DNA of 64,000 nucleotides. Origin: Flavihumibacter profundi. GTDB lineage: Bacteria > Bacteroidota > Bacteroidia > Chitinophagales > Chitinophagaceae. Made by a program: the position numbers and the translations under genes. The stretch is taken from positions 550,573 to 614,572 of the forward strand of contig NZ_JAIQXE010000004.1 of assembly GCF_020076305.1 (NCBI RefSeq). Direction: 5' to 3'. How positions within the stretch are numbered: position 1 is the stretch's first letter; the number at the start of each line of letters is the position of its first letter. Positions 18,062 to 26,420 of this stretch are shown piece after piece. The notes under the pieces were generated by a model. That model did not search any database. It saw only the letters and a list, made by a program, of their open reading frames with translations, and was not told the origin of the DNA.

Positions 18062-18143
18062 AACCTACGATTTTCTTAAGTCCAAAATGCCTGGCACAGG
18101 ATGAAAGACGGTTAAAACTGTCCGGGGAGGGAAAATATTTACC
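18062..18143 (-). promoter_or_regulatory. Copy B of the 82-base upstream element
   Basis: This copy starts AACCTACGATTTT, has GGCACAGGATGAAAGACGG, then TTAAAACTGTCCGGGGAGGG and ends TTTACC. It is collinear with copy A at 12731-12812, with one or two single-base shifts. It lies 48 bases upstream of the epimerase start and about 100 bases upstream of the divergent LytTR gene, so it could serve both. The 13-base stretch TTAAAACTGTCCG is unchanged between copies. Confidence 0.6.
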
Positions 18144-18245
18144 GGGGATCCGTGGTTTAAGGATGGAGTATATATGAAGGGTCCTGGAAGATAGTTAGAA
18201 GCAAGAAACAAGCTTAATTTTGATCAATAGCAAGACACCATAAAG

Positions 18246-19121
18246 ATGAAAGAAATGGAGGGACTACTTTATTCAAACACCAATGACCATCGCCAGGTTA
18301 ATGACCGGTGGATTTTTTGGTGGATCCTCCCCATAGTCCCTTTAATTGTGGTGCATGTTGGAAATGATAACAGCCTGGCCGTATTACTCAAAACGCCAAG
18401 TTATTACTCAGATTTACTCCTGGCCTTCCTGGTCACCTACCTGACCGGATACTATTTGAGGATAATATATTTACAGGCAGACCGGAAATTCGACTGGTAT
18501 ACATCAATCGCTGCTCGGGTAAAATGGCTGTTTATCTATTCATTTTTATGTCCTCTTTTTATTGCCCTCACCATTGAATTACTGTACCTCGTATTGTTCC
18601 TCAGGATACCACTTAAAGGCAGTTCCGTATTCTACCTTGAATTGCCTTTGTTTGCACTGGTTTTACTCCTGCTCAATTTCACCTATTCATTTTTGTACTT
18701 CCGGAAATACAACGCAACTATCCTTACTACCTTTGCAAAATATCAATCTTCCACTGGGAATAAATCCGATACGAAGAAAGGAAGGCGGGACTTTTTAGTA
18801 ACTTCTGGTGCAACGTCTGTTATGGTTGGTGCACATGAGATAGCTTACTTTATGGTTATGAACAAAACCACATTCCTGGTTACGCTAAAAAATGAAAAAT
18901 ATCTCTACAATGCTTCCCTGGATAAAATTATGGCCGACCTGCAGCAGCGGGATTTCTTCCAGCTAAACCGCCAAATTATTGCCAGCCGCCAGGCCATTAA
19001 GGGATTTGAAAATACAGCCACCAGGAAATTGTCTATTCAGTTATTCCCTTCACCAGCAGACCCGGTATTTGTCGCCAAAGCAAAAACCGGATTATTCCTG
19101 GAATGGTTGAAAGCGAGCTAA
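18246..19121 (+). CDS. Membrane-anchored LytTR transcriptional regulator
   Basis: A 291-residue protein with about four hydrophobic helices in residues 20-160 (WWILPIVPLIVVHV, LLLAFLVTYLTGYYLRIIYL, WLFIYSFLCPLFIALTIELL, LPLFALVLLLLNFTYSFLYF) and a C-terminal LytTR DNA-binding domain from about 185. That domain has IAYFMVMNKTTFLVTLKNEKY, then KIMADLQQRDFFQLNRQIIA. It lacks a receiver domain, so the membrane part is the likely sensor. The barrel and hydrolase genes follow on the same strand. It is the best candidate to bind the 82-base elements. Confidence 0.85.
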   Translation: MKEMEGLLYSNTNDHRQVNDRWIFWWILPIVPLIVVHVGNDNSLAVLLKTPSYYSDLLLAFLVTYLTGYYLRIIYLQADRKFDWYTSIAARVKWLFIYSFLCPLFIALTIELLYLVLFLRIPLKGSSVFYLELPLFALVLLLLNFTYSFLYFRKYNATILTTFAKYQSSTGNKSDTKKGRRDFLVTSGATSVMVGAHEIAYFMVMNKTTFLVTLKNEKYLYNASLDKIMADLQQRDFFQLNRQIIASRQAIKGFENTATRKLSIQLFPSPADPVFVAKAKTGLFLEWLKAS

Positions 19122-19247
19122 GTCCGGTTGGGCAATTTGTACCTGTCCGCTTCAACCTATTTATTGCCTGTTTGGGAAAATGACCGACTGAAGTATGCCG
19201 GGACCAGGCCCTGGCCGCCCTTATTTTACAACTTTAAAACAGGGTCC

Positions 19248-19847
19248 ATGCCAGTAAGCATCATTCGCAAATTCGTCTTTATTTGCATTTTGGGAGCTGC
19301 ACCAATTTATTTGAATGCACAGCCGCCCATTACCGTTACCCTTCAAAACGAAGCGACCGCCATACCCTTCACAAAACTGTTCACAAGGCCTGTTCATCCA
19401 GGCGTGCAACTGGGTACGGAAGGCAATTATTCCCGGCATAACTTATCCCGCTTATACCAGACCATCAGTATCGGGTATATATTTCACCGTCATTTGTTTA
19501 AGGGTATATATATCCATACTGCATTGGGCTATGACTATGGATTCCATTCCGGGTTCAACCTGAAAGCACAGGTTGGATTAGGCTATATGCAGAGTTTTAC
19601 CACCGGGAAAGAATACCAGTTCAGCCAGGGGGAATATAAAGCGGGTCGCGATAGGGGAAATAGTCGCTTTATATTTTCTGTTGCACCCGGACTGGGTTAC
19701 CGGCTTCAACAAAACAACACAGACTCTCCAGAAATTTTTACCCTGTACAATTGTTGGTTCGAGTATCCCTATTCCCCTGGGTTCATACCTGTGATGACGC
19801 ATATCAGCCAGGAATTAGGTTATAGTTTTTACCCGGATAATAAATAA
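19248..19847 (+). CDS. Secreted beta-barrel-like outer membrane protein
   Basis: 199 residues from the ATG at 19248. The open frame from 19128 adds 40 residues without a family match, whereas the internal ATG gives a standard signal peptide (FVFICILGAAPIYLNAQ). The mature part alternates aromatic and hydrophobic strands (YQTISIGYIFHRHLFKGIYI, HTALGYDYGF, GFNLKAQVGLGYMQSF, FIFSVAPGLGYRL) as in small outer membrane barrels. It ends with a terminal aromatic-rich strand ELGYSFYPDNK. It lies between the LytTR and hydrolase genes and is probably in one operon with them. Confidence 0.75.
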   Translation: MPVSIIRKFVFICILGAAPIYLNAQPPITVTLQNEATAIPFTKLFTRPVHPGVQLGTEGNYSRHNLSRLYQTISIGYIFHRHLFKGIYIHTALGYDYGFHSGFNLKAQVGLGYMQSFTTGKEYQFSQGEYKAGRDRGNSRFIFSVAPGLGYRLQQNNTDSPEIFTLYNCWFEYPYSPGFIPVMTHISQELGYSFYPDNK

Positions 19848-19853
19848 TAAGCT

Positions 19854-21026
19854 ATGCAAAAATTCATATTCAACCTGGTTACTTTACTCGCATGCTTACC
19901 TGTTACATCACCAGCCCAAACAAGCACAGAGGCTCTGCAACATTTGCTGGATGAACTTACGGGGTCAGGCGTACCGGGGATCACGATGAGTATCAATTAC
20001 GCAGATACCAATCTTTGGCTGGGTGCATCGGGTTATGCTAATTTACAAAGCCGCACCAGGATGAACCCAAACAATATAACCAGGATGGGCAGTACAGTGA
20101 AGACCATCACGGCCACAACCATATTATTGTTACAGGAGGAAGGCAAACTGCAACTGGATGATAAGATAACTTCCTATTTATCAAAAGACCAGTTGAAAGG
20201 CATCAGGAATGCTGAGCTGGCTACCATCAGGCAATTGCTGAACCATTCCAGCGGTATTTTCAATTATATTCAGGATAGTCACTTCCAGGCCGCCTCGCTG
20301 AATAATTTAACAAAGGAATGGCACGCAGAAGATCTGTTGAAATATGCCCGGAATAAACAACCGTATTTTAAGTTAGGTGCCGATGTGCGGTATTCCAATA
20401 CGAACTATATTCTATTGGGTTGGATCATAGAAAAAGTATGCGGCAAACCATTCTGGTCGGTTTTCCAGGAAAAGATATTTACTCCCCTTGACTTTACCCA
20501 AACCCGGTTTGCTGCTACAGACAAAGTTCCTGCTGGCATAGTGCATGGTTATATTGATCTTTACAGTAACCTGAATGTAATAGATGCTACCAATTATAGT
20601 GGCTGGGATTATTTTACGGCAGATGGCGGGTTGATTTCCAATGTTGCTGAGTTGAATTTATTCCTGACGAGTTTGTGTACCGGGAAAATTATTTCAGAGG
20701 CTTCGTTTCAGGAGATGGTAAATGGTATTCCTGCAAAAGCAATTGACCCTCCATTTTTTCCAATAGAATACGGACTGGGTATTTTCAAAATGGACACGCC
20801 CTGGGGGGAAGCCTGGTTCCATAGCGGTGATGCTATAGGCTATTATGCATGTATGGTGTATTTCCCAAAATCCCGTACAACCATTGTATGGAGTGCCAAC
20901 GGCAATTATGGTAAGATCGATCCATTCATTTCATCAAAAGAAGCCATGGAAAAAATTTTCACAACAATATTCGGCAAAGTTGTCGCATCCAATGCAACCT
21001 GCTTTGCAATACCCCTCTTGCCATAG
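19854..21026 (+). CDS. Exported serine hydrolase, beta-lactamase family
   Basis: A 390-residue protein with a signal peptide ending near TSPAQ (about 22). The nucleophile motif is S-T-V-K in MGSTVKTITATT (about 81-84), followed by LLNHSSGIFNYI, and the second motif YSN in VRYSNTNYILLGW. The HGG/KTG-equivalent box is HSGDAIGYY. No C-terminal extension is present, unlike the 562-residue paralogue at 3828. It starts 6 bases after the barrel gene stop, so the two are co-transcribed. The likely role is cell-surface peptidase or esterase. Confidence 0.9.
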   Translation: MQKFIFNLVTLLACLPVTSPAQTSTEALQHLLDELTGSGVPGITMSINYADTNLWLGASGYANLQSRTRMNPNNITRMGSTVKTITATTILLLQEEGKLQLDDKITSYLSKDQLKGIRNAELATIRQLLNHSSGIFNYIQDSHFQAASLNNLTKEWHAEDLLKYARNKQPYFKLGADVRYSNTNYILLGWIIEKVCGKPFWSVFQEKIFTPLDFTQTRFAATDKVPAGIVHGYIDLYSNLNVIDATNYSGWDYFTADGGLISNVAELNLFLTSLCTGKIISEASFQEMVNGIPAKAIDPPFFPIEYGLGIFKMDTPWGEAWFHSGDAIGYYACMVYFPKSRTTIVWSANGNYGKIDPFISSKEAMEKIFTTIFGKVVASNATCFAIPLLP

Positions 21027-21066
21027 AACTTATCGTTGACTTTGTCAAGGGTTATTATATTAGTTT

Positions 21067-21206
21067 TTACGCTTTTTTTTCTCTTTTAATAAACCCTTCC
21101 AATTCTTTATTGTTGGGTAATGCTACTAAATATTGCGCTACAAATACTTTATCTTCTATGCCTGCCGTGGCAAATTCAACATATTCCTGATCTTTTCCTG
21201 CGCAAC
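21067..21206 (-). pseudogene. C-terminal stub of a YhcG/DUF1016-type PDDEXK nuclease
   Basis: A minus-strand frame ends with CAGKDQEYVEFATAGIEDK and then VFVAQYLVALPNNKELEGF plus a basic tail. This matches the end of DUF1016 nucleases (LCxGKxxExVEYAL...PxxVAEYxxxLPxxxxL). The catalytic PDDEXK residues would lie upstream and are missing; the frame is interrupted where the molybdopterin-oxidoreductase fragment begins. I read it as the 3' end of a lost gene. Confidence 0.55.
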
Positions 21207-21490
21207 GCTTTACTTCTCGCACAAAGGTCACCAGGCATACCTGTAAAGAAGGCTTGACTGCTATCGCAGAATGGACAGTCGTAACACTCAGCCAAGTACT
21301 TCAACACGCAGGGATCCTGGCGTATGCTATGACAGGTCGCGACCTTCCGGTTCCGCACAGTGCACCTGTTCGCCTGAGGGAAGGGAAACAAATCGGTTAT
21401 AAAAGCGTGAAGTATTTACAGCGCATAGCGGTCACCGATGAATTTGTGGATGTGGGCGATACTCGTTGGTCCTGGTATAACGACATCTTA
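21207..21490 (+). pseudogene. Truncated copy of the molybdopterin oxidoreductase gene
   Basis: A plus-strand frame reads TSRTKVTRHTCKEGLTAIAE, a clear match to the intact protein at 26421-27164 around its molybdenum-ligand Cys. It then jumps across a missing block of roughly 30 residues to LAYAMTGRDLPVPHSAPVRL and continues to DEFVDVGDTRWSWYN. The N-terminal half is absent, and the original stop codon is lost. Nucleotide similarity over the last 100 bases is high, including a run of nearly 30 identical bases, so the duplication is fairly recent. Confidence 0.8.
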
Positions 21491-21513
21491 TATATAGCGT
21501 TGATCGCCGTCGC

Positions 21514-22794
21514 TTATCCAAATGGCTCGAAGATGGATTTGCCCTGCGGCGTGAACCAGTTGGGGCCTGCTTCCGTCATGTATACACAATCTTCCATCCT
21601 CACCCCGAATTCGCCAACAATGGCAATAGTAGGTTCGATACTAAAACACATGCCCGGCTCCAGCAATTTTTTGTTGCCACGTACCATATTACCCCATTCA
21701 TGGCCGTCCATACCAATTCCATGGCCTGTGCGGTGTGGTAATCCGGGTAATTTATAGTCAGGGCCAAATCCGGCATCTGTAATCACTTTCCGTGCTGCGG
21801 CATCCACATTTTCACATGGTGCCCCGATTTGTGCCGCCGCAAATCCGGCAGCCTGCGCTTTTTTCTCCAGGTTCCATATCTCCTGTTGGCGCTTAGTCGG
21901 TTCCCCGCTGAATACAACTGTCCGGGTAATATCAGAGCAATAACCCTCTACCTTGCAGCCACAATCCATCAATACCATGTCGCCCTTCTTCAGTTTAACC
22001 GGAACCTTTGTGCCATGCGGGAAAGCGGATGCTTCGCCAAACAGGCATAAAGCAAAATCAGCAGCACCACCTAATTCACCCTGTGCCTTGTTGATGATGC
22101 CGACAAGTTCATTGGGTGACATTCCCTCCCTGAGTTGGCTCACACCAATTTTAATTGCAGCCAGGGTGATATCGCTGGCCTTTTGCATCAGGGCGATTTC
22201 GGCCGGGGATTTTATCATTCGGCAAGCCGCCGACACAGGGTCCCCGCTTACAAACTGCAAATGCGGCGCTGCTTTGTGCATACCATCAGCAATAAAAAAC
22301 CGTACCTCTTCTTCTACACCGATCGGCCCCGATATAACACCGGAATCCTTAAAGGTTCTTGCAATCAGGGCATACGGGCTCTCATCTTCCTGCCAGGTGA
22401 AAACATCCTGGCCAATGATGATTTGTTCGCGCAAACGGGATTCTTCAAAAGCCGGACAAACATATTTCACCGGTCCGTTTGCCGGGATGATCGCGACCAT
22501 AGTGCGCTCACTCGGCCACCATTTAATTCCGGTAAAATAATCTAGTGAAGTACCGCAATCCAAAACCAGCGCACCCATCTTGTTTTTCCTTAATAAGCTT
22601 TGGGCTTGATCGATCCGCGCCATTCGCTCCTGCAGGGTGATAGGAACTACATCGCCAGCCATATATCCCAAATTGGGAAGATTGGAGTTTTGTAGTTGAA
22701 CAGGGCGGGCAGACGCTTTTGCGCCCAGTCCCAGGAAATAACCGGATGCAGCTAATGCAGCCAGGTTGATAAAATTTCTTCTGCGTATGGACAT
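21514..22794 (-). CDS. M24 family Xaa-Pro peptidase with twin-arginine-like leader
   Basis: A 426-residue metallopeptidase. The N-terminus SIRRRNFINLAALAASGYFL looks like a Tat-type signal, so the enzyme may act outside the cytosol. The creatinase-like N domain spans about 55-190. The pita-bread catalytic domain has all five metal ligands: D277 and D288 (MDCGCKVEGYCSDITRT), H358 (TGHGIGMDGHEWG), E387 (FSIEP) and E401 (RMEDCVYMTE). It begins 2 bases after the mlaD stop and is therefore the last gene of the mla operon, an unusual partner. Confidence 0.88.
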   Translation of the reverse strand: MSIRRRNFINLAALAASGYFLGLGAKASARPVQLQNSNLPNLGYMAGDVVPITLQERMARIDQAQSLLRKNKMGALVLDCGTSLDYFTGIKWWPSERTMVAIIPANGPVKYVCPAFEESRLREQIIIGQDVFTWQEDESPYALIARTFKDSGVISGPIGVEEEVRFFIADGMHKAAPHLQFVSGDPVSAACRMIKSPAEIALMQKASDITLAAIKIGVSQLREGMSPNELVGIINKAQGELGGAADFALCLFGEASAFPHGTKVPVKLKKGDMVLMDCGCKVEGYCSDITRTVVFSGEPTKRQQEIWNLEKKAQAAGFAAAQIGAPCENVDAAARKVITDAGFGPDYKLPGLPHRTGHGIGMDGHEWGNMVRGNKKLLEPGMCFSIEPTIAIVGEFGVRMEDCVYMTEAGPNWFTPQGKSIFEPFG

Positions 22795-22796
22795 AC

Positions 22797-23789
22797 TTAT
22801 TGTTTTTTTGCCTTTTCTTGTTTCTTGAAATAGCCCCTGAATAAAAAATTATCCTGCAATGCCCGCAGGTCCTCATCTAATTTCTTACTGCTCGTTTCCA
22901 GGTTCTTAATAATGACTTTGATCGAAGCGGCTGTTGCTGTATCATTTAATATCACACCAGCAGCATTATCAGCCTTGTTTAATTTTTCACTTGCGGCATT
23001 AAGGTTACTGGTTAACGCTGCAACAGCATCAGCAGATTTTTCCAATTGTTCCAATGTGGTTTTAATTTCCCGGTACATAATTGTATCGGATACAAGATCG
23101 TTAATCGAATTTCCCGGCTCATTTAATTTTCCTGATACATTTTTTAAATCTGACAAAACGTTCTTACCGGTTACAGAAACTGTTTTGAAATTTGATACAG
23201 TTGCCTGCAATTTATCCAAAGTGTTATTTAATTTGTTAGCCATGGACGGGTCATTTATCAACGCAGACACCAACCCTTGCCCACTATTTATTTTCTTACT
23301 GATACTTTTGAAGTCACTGGTTATTTCAAACAAATTTTTACTACTGGATTGCAGGATGGCCAGCATATCATCCATGCTCGACGATTTTTCCACTTGTAAC
23401 AGGTCATCCGTTTCTACAGGCAACATGGTAGAATCCCCATCATATATAATTACAATCCTGTTCCCTATTAAGCCGTCGGAACCAATCTTTGCCCTGGCAT
23501 TTTTACGGATATGGGATTGTACTGATTTTTCGATACTCAAAGTAACATCCACCTGGGAGTTCCCAAAAAATTGTATGTCTTTTACTGTTCCCACCTTTAC
23601 CCCTGAAAACCAGACATTCCCGCCTTTATTCAAACCGGCCACATCATTGAAAATGGCATGGATGGTAAACGATTTTACAAAAGTTTTTTTCTGCCCGCCC
23701 AAAGTAAATATGGTCACGACCAGGATTGCAATTCCTAAAAGGATGAATATCCCTACAATTACAGGCCTTTTATTTTTAATTGTGATCAT
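22797..23789 (-). CDS. mlaD: MlaD/MCE-domain lipid-transport protein
   Basis: A 330-residue periplasm-facing substrate-binding subunit. One N-terminal transmembrane helix (VIVGIFILLGIAILVVTIFTL, residues 10-30) is followed by a single MCE domain at about 38-120, with NDVAGLNKGGNVWFSGVKVG and KIGSDGLIGNRIVIIYDGD. The remaining 200 residues are heptad-rich, consistent with a coiled-coil channel (SSKNLFEITSDFKSISKKIN and NLNAASEKLNKADNAAGVIL). It overlaps mlaF by four bases. It probably shuttles phospholipids between membranes, by family. Confidence 0.88.
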   Translation of the reverse strand: MITIKNKRPVIVGIFILLGIAILVVTIFTLGGQKKTFVKSFTIHAIFNDVAGLNKGGNVWFSGVKVGTVKDIQFFGNSQVDVTLSIEKSVQSHIRKNARAKIGSDGLIGNRIVIIYDGDSTMLPVETDDLLQVEKSSSMDDMLAILQSSSKNLFEITSDFKSISKKINSGQGLVSALINDPSMANKLNNTLDKLQATVSNFKTVSVTGKNVLSDLKNVSGKLNEPGNSINDLVSDTIMYREIKTTLEQLEKSADAVAALTSNLNAASEKLNKADNAAGVILNDTATAASIKVIIKNLETSSKKLDEDLRALQDNFLFRGYFKKQEKAKKQ

Positions 23790-24580
23790 TTGTTGATAAA
23801 ATTATAATCATGGAAACTCCTGGTTATTTCATTATCCCTACTGAATATCTCGTCAAACGATCCGGGTTCCAGGAACTTGCCTTCCTCTATCACAGTAACT
23901 TTGTCGGCAGTGGTTTTTGCACAGGTAAGGTCATGTGTAATGATTACAGAAGTGGCATTGTACTGTTGCTGTACCCTAACAATCAGGTTATTAATATCAA
24001 CACTTGTCATCGGGTCAAGGCCTGCTGTCGGCTCATCATACAACATGATTTCCGGCTTCATAATCAGCATACGGGCTATTCCGATCCTCTTTTTTTGTCC
24101 TCCGGAAAGTTCATCAGGCATTTTATCAATGGATTCCGATAATCCGACACCTCCCAAAACAGATTCAATCGCCAGTTGAATTTCGCTGTTGCTTAAATCG
24201 CGCTTGTTCCTGGTAAGCGGGAAAGCAAGATTTTCCCGTACACTCATACTGTCATATAAAGCGCTGCTCTGGAATGAAAAGCCGATTTTTGTCCTGAGTG
24301 CCTGCAATTCTTTCCTGCCTATTTTATCTATCTCCTGGCCCAGCACTTTCACAATACCGCTGTCTGGCTTTATTAATCCGGATATGATTTTAATCAATAC
24401 AGATTTCCCGCTTCCGGACCTGCCAAGAACGGCAATATTCTCCCCTTTGAAGATGTCAATATTAATTCCATCAAGCACTAAATTACCTTCAAAAGATTTT
24501 TTCAAGTCCCTTATTGAAATCACAGGTTCACCTGTGTCATGGTCTGATTCTTTTTCTGGCATATCCTTACCGTATTGCAT
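23786..24580 (-). CDS. mlaF: ABC transporter ATPase, MlaF-like
   Basis: A 264-residue nucleotide-binding subunit. Walker A is GRSGSGKS (53-60), Q-loop SFQSSALYDSM, signature LSGGQ (158-162), Walker B MLYDEP (179-184) and the H-loop VIITHDLTCA. The GRSGSGKS form and SALYDSMSVRENLAFPL are typical of the MlaF/Ttg2A branch. The start at 24580 overlaps the permease gene by 14 bases; a second ATG lies six codons in. It energises lipid transport together with the MlaE permease and MlaD. Confidence 0.92.
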   Translation of the reverse strand: MQYGKDMPEKESDHDTGEPVISIRDLKKSFEGNLVLDGINIDIFKGENIAVLGRSGSGKSVLIKIISGLIKPDSGIVKVLGQEIDKIGRKELQALRTKIGFSFQSSALYDSMSVRENLAFPLTRNKRDLSNSEIQLAIESVLGGVGLSESIDKMPDELSGGQKKRIGIARMLIMKPEIMLYDEPTAGLDPMTSVDINNLIVRVQQQYNATSVIITHDLTCAKTTADKVTVIEEGKFLEPGSFDEIFSRDNEITRSFHDYNFINK

Positions 24581-25367
24581 TTATAACTTGAACAATCACC
24601 ATTTCCTCCACAAAAATCATAAACATTGAGATTACTACAGCAGAGTTTGCCGCCATACCAACACCACGGGTTCCGTTTTTAGCATAATAACCCTGGTAAC
24701 ATCCCGCTATACCAACAGTAAAACCATAACAGATTGCTTTTATTATAGAAGAATTAATATCCAAAAAAGAGATGGAATTGAAGGCACTGTGAAAAAAGGC
24801 TACAAAACTTGTATGTTCATTCTGGTGGATATTTAAATAAGCACCCAACATCCCGATTAACCCGGTATAAAATACCAGTATAGGCAACATTAAAGTTATA
24901 GCAATTACCCTTGTAACTACTAAATATTTAAAAGGATTTGTCCCGGATACTTCCATGGCATCAATCTGTTCGGTTACTTTCATGGACCCTAATTCAGCGC
25001 CCATATTTGAACCGATTTTCCCGGCTGCAATCAATGCGGTAACCAATGGTGCCAGGGCCCTGATAACCGCAATCGAAATCAATGAAGGCAGCCAGGAAGT
25101 TGCACCAAATTCTGCCAGGGAGGGCCTGGACTGTTTCGTAAAAACAACTCCTGTAATAAACCCGGTCAAAGAAATTAATGACAAAGACCTGACCCCCACA
25201 TAATAACATTGGTTGATGATCTCTTTCCATTCAAAAGGCGATAAAAATGCTTCTTTAAAAAAAAGGATAATGAATTGGTAAACATTATATATCCCGGTGA
25301 AGAACTCATCTGCCTTTTTGGAAAGCACGTATCTCCTTATTGGTATATTTTCAATATGAGGTTCCAT
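24567..25367 (-). CDS. mlaE: MlaE-family ABC permease
   Basis: A 266-residue inner membrane permease with five or six helices and the MlaE signature around RSLSLISLTGFITGVVFTKQ, AAGKIGSNMGAELGSMKVTE and QIDAMEVSGTNPFKYLVVTR. The end (GIAGCYQGYYAKNGTRGVG, VGMAANSAVVISMF) also fits the family. It is the first gene of the mlaE-mlaF-mlaD-M24 operon on the minus strand. About 290 bases upstream separate it from the divergent cytochrome b gene. Confidence 0.92.
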   Translation of the reverse strand: MEPHIENIPIRRYVLSKKADEFFTGIYNVYQFIILFFKEAFLSPFEWKEIINQCYYVGVRSLSLISLTGFITGVVFTKQSRPSLAEFGATSWLPSLISIAVIRALAPLVTALIAAGKIGSNMGAELGSMKVTEQIDAMEVSGTNPFKYLVVTRVIAITLMLPILVFYTGLIGMLGAYLNIHQNEHTSFVAFFHSAFNSISFLDINSSIIKAICYGFTVGIAGCYQGYYAKNGTRGVGMAANSAVVISMFMIFVEEMVIVQVINAIR

Positions 25368-25660
25368 ATGTTGCAGGTATTTAAAGTACTGCTTTACTAT
25401 TTATAAATGTACAATAATGGAAAATATAAAAGCAGGAAGGTTTAACCCATCAGCACTGCAAATTTGGAGTTATGATTCATCTTAAGACTTTAATTTAAAA
25501 TTGAGTATATGTTTTGAAGACATTATTTTTTGTATCTCTGCCCTGAGGAACCAGGCATACTTAAGCGCAATTTTCCTGATAGGAATTTTATGTACAGCCA
25601 GGGCTCAACACCTCCAGAACAAAACCTCCCCAAAAAAATGTATATTTAATTACATTAACC
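25368..25660. other. Divergent intergenic region between mlaE and cytochrome b
   Basis: No full gene is supported. A plus-strand frame without ATG runs through AYLSAIFLIGILCTARAQ, which resembles a signal peptide, and continues past the cytochrome b start before stopping. It may be the leftover 5' end of a secreted-protein gene. Promoters for both divergent operons must lie here, but I cannot place a convincing -33/-7 pair. Confidence 0.35.
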
Positions 25661-26419
25661 ATGAGCTCTCCAAATAACCAAAGCACTGCAACCACCCCGC
25701 ACAAACGTTGGGTAAAAGGATCTCATTGGATCATCACCCTGAGTTTTCTCGCATTGGCTTTTACCGGCTTTGAAATGATCATGGTTCACCCGCGGTTCTA
25801 CTGGGGCGAAGTGGGTAACGACCTTACCCCCGCCCTCTTCGAATTGCCCGTCAGCCGGAACTATAAGCATGGTGGATGGGAAAACAGCAGTCCCTTTTTC
25901 GCACAGCAGGGATCACCAATTACCGCTAGCCGCACCTATGATATTTTCAACCAGAATGGCTGGGGACGAAGCTTACATTTCCTGGCTGGCTGGTTCCTCG
26001 TAGTGACTGGCCTTGTTTACCTGCTGGCAGGTTTATTCACCGGCCATTTCCGGCGAAACCTCTGGCCCGGATCAAAAGAGTTTACCCTTCAAAACTTCCG
26101 GCTAGACCTCGCCAGCCATTTGCGGATGCAGATTCCGCCCGCGGCCAATGGTCCGCATTACGGCCTCCTGCAAAAATCAACCTACCTGGCTGTGATCTTC
26201 TTCCTGCTGCCTTTGATCACACTAACGGGCATGACTATGTCTCCCGCCATTACCGCAGCCTACCCGTTCCTTTTAAAAATCTTCTTTGGCGCCCAATCAG
26301 CCCGCACCATCCACTTTTTTGCTTCCATCGCACTTGAAGGCTTTCTTATCGTTCATGTGCTGATGGTCATCAAGTCGGGATTCAAACAACAAATACTTTC
26401 TATGACCTGGGGGAAATAA
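25661..26419 (+). CDS. Cytochrome b561-type membrane subunit
   Basis: A 252-residue di-heme cytochrome b-like membrane protein with about four helices. H22 in KGSHWIITLSFLALAFTGFE, a helix at about 105-125 (SLHFLAGWFLVVTGLVYLL), and later LPLITLTGMTM and TIHFFASIALEGFLIVHVLM supply the expected heme histidines. The loop RNLWPGSKEFTLQNF is characteristic of this group. The next gene, a molybdopterin oxidoreductase, starts two bases later, so this subunit probably passes electrons between the quinone pool and that exported enzyme. Confidence 0.87.
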   Translation: MSSPNNQSTATTPHKRWVKGSHWIITLSFLALAFTGFEMIMVHPRFYWGEVGNDLTPALFELPVSRNYKHGGWENSSPFFAQQGSPITASRTYDIFNQNGWGRSLHFLAGWFLVVTGLVYLLAGLFTGHFRRNLWPGSKEFTLQNFRLDLASHLRMQIPPAANGPHYGLLQKSTYLAVIFFLLPLITLTGMTMSPAITAAYPFLLKIFFGAQSARTIHFFASIALEGFLIVHVLMVIKSGFKQQILSMTWGK

Positions 26420-26420
26420 C

